Below are positions 39,657 through 40,493 of a DNA stretch of 40,493 bases, in pieces (positions within the stretch are counted from its first letter, which is position 1; each line of letters begins with the position of its first letter). The notes under the pieces were generated by a model. It was not told the origin of the DNA. It saw only the letters and a program-made list of their open reading frames with translations, and did not search any database. Position numbers and translations under genes: made by a program. The stretch comes from an uncultured Verrucomicrobiota bacterium. GTDB lineage: Bacteria; Verrucomicrobiota; Kiritimatiellia; RFP12; UBA1067. The stretch is from contig CALYRV010000004.1 of NCBI GenBank assembly GCA_945483525.1, positions 1-40,493 on the forward strand, read 5' to 3'.

Positions 39657-40493
39657 TTACTTGCGGAGCGCCGCCTGGGCCGCCGCGAGGCGCGCGATCG
39701 GCACGCGGTAAGGCGAGCAGGAGACGTAATCGAGACCGAGGTGGTGGCAGAACTCGACCGAGGTCGGATCGCCGCCGTGTTCGCCGCAGATGCCGCAGTG
39801 GAGTTTCGGACGGACGCTCTTGCCGAGCTTGATCGCCATCTCCATGAGCTTGCCGACGCCGGACTGGTCGAGCTTCGCGAACGGATCGTTCTCGAAAATC
39901 TTCTTGTCGTAGTAGGCGGTGAGGAACCTGCCCGCGTCATCACGCGAGAAGCCGTAGGTCATCTGCGTGAGGTCGTTGGTGCCGAAGCAGAAGAACTCGG
40001 CCTCCTCGGCGATCTCGTCGGCGGTGAGGGCCGCGCGCGGGATCTCGATCATCGTGCCGACCTTGTACGCGATGTTGACGTCGGCGTGGGCGATCTCCTC
40101 GTTGGCGGTCTTTACGATGATGTCCTTGACGTACTTCAGCTCCTTGGCGTCGCCCGTGAGCGGAATCATGATCTCGGGCTTGACGGACCACGTGCGGTGG
40201 GCCTTCTGCACCTTGACGGCGGCGCGGATAACCGCGGTCGTCTGCATGCGGGCGATTTCCGGATAGGTGACGCAGAGACGGCAACCGCGATGACCCATCA
40301 TCGGGTTGAACTCCTTGAGGGAATCGATGATGTCTTCGACCTGCTGAACGGTCTTATGCTGAGCCTTCGCAAGCAGCTTGATCTCCTCCGCGGAATGCGG
40401 CACGAACTCGTGCAGCGGCGGGTCGAGGAAGCGGATCGTGACCGGCTTGCCCTCAAGCGCCTCGAAGAGCTGCTCGAAGTCGTCCTGCTGATA
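39657..40493 (-). CDS. ppdK: Pyruvate, phosphate dikinase, C-terminal part (5' end outside window)
   Basis: Interconverts pyruvate, ATP and phosphate with PEP, AMP and PPi, a glycolytic/gluconeogenic step common in anaerobes. The frame stays open to 40493, giving 278 visible residues of the PEP/pyruvate-binding TIM barrel. RFLDPPLHEF near the edge carries the substrate arginine; NPMMGHRGCRL, MIEIPRAALTAD, FFCFGTNDLTQ and the catalytic-cysteine motif CGICGEHGGDP follow, ending VSCSPYRVPIARLAAAQA. These are dikinase-specific rather than PEP synthase or EI. A terminator follows the stop. Confidence 0.96.
   Translation of the reverse strand, partial: YQQDDFEQLFEALEGKPVTIRFLDPPLHEFVPHSAEEIKLLAKAQHKTVQQVEDIIDSLKEFNPMMGHRGCRLCVTYPEIARMQTTAVIRAAVKVQKAHRTWSVKPEIMIPLTGDAKELKYVKDIIVKTANEEIAHADVNIAYKVGTMIEIPRAALTADEIAEEAEFFCFGTNDLTQMTYGFSRDDAGRFLTAYYDKKIFENDPFAKLDQSGVGKLMEMAIKLGKSVRPKLHCGICGEHGGDPTSVEFCHHLGLDYVSCSPYRVPIARLAAAQAALRK

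Overview
All genes I can support in this 40.5-kb window lie on the minus strand, so transcription runs from high to low coordinates. The set fits an anaerobic, Gram-negative bacterium of the PVC superphylum, most likely Kiritimatiellota or a close relative of Lentisphaerota. That placement is inference. It rests on lipid A and outer-membrane assembly genes (lpxD, an lpxC homologue, bamA, skp), PEP-CTERM proteins ending in VPEPTSG...RRKQK, pyruvate-phosphate dikinase, a uronic-acid polysaccharide operon, and the general gene style.

Layout in transcription order: (1) 40493-39657, C-terminal part of ppdK, ended by a terminator. (2) 39577-29093, an acetolactate synthase gene, then an operon for uronate-rich polysaccharide: a GH88 unsaturated glucuronyl hydrolase, a 1167-residue heparinase-like lyase with binding modules, an orphan galactitol-type EIIC permease, a DUF4861-like secreted protein, kduI and kduD, closed by a 16-bp-stem terminator. 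Lyase and GH88 would release unsaturated uronate, the permease could import products, and KduI/KduD would carry the released ketouronate towards 2-keto-3-deoxygluconate. (3) 28949-23156, a six-gene operon that is a tandem duplication of one three-gene module (large secreted protein A, PEP-CTERM protein B, small secreted protein C). I recognise no described system here, and it is the best candidate for something new. (4) 23064-19062, a membrane/TPR protein, nusB, tsaB and riboflavin synthase. (5) 18924-15260, rplM, rpsI, a DEAD-box helicase and a GT2 glycosyltransferase. (6) 15241-13372, a divergent lpxC homologue and a DnaQ-like exonuclease. (7) 13348-7593, pheS, corA, holA, recN and a degenerate AroB-like protein. 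(8) 7585-121, bamA, skp, lpxD, coaD, a beta-lactamase-fold lipoprotein, truA and mraY. (9) A tRNA-Gly(GCC) cut by the window start.

Two patterns run across the whole window. Nine promoter-like sites share an extended -10 element, TG(A/G)TATAAT or a close variant. Five of them lie only 7-9 nt from a start codon that has no Shine-Dalgarno sequence, which predicts leaderless mRNAs. In addition, short 6/7-nt tandem repeats of several related sequences sit directly before the start codons of genes inside operons (mraY, the exonuclease, the DEAD-box gene, tsaB, kduD, the EIIC gene). Closely similar repeats also occur inside the reading frames of tsaB and the glycosyltransferase. No stretch longer than about 145 bp lacks a gene; the larger gaps hold promoters, terminators or these repeats.
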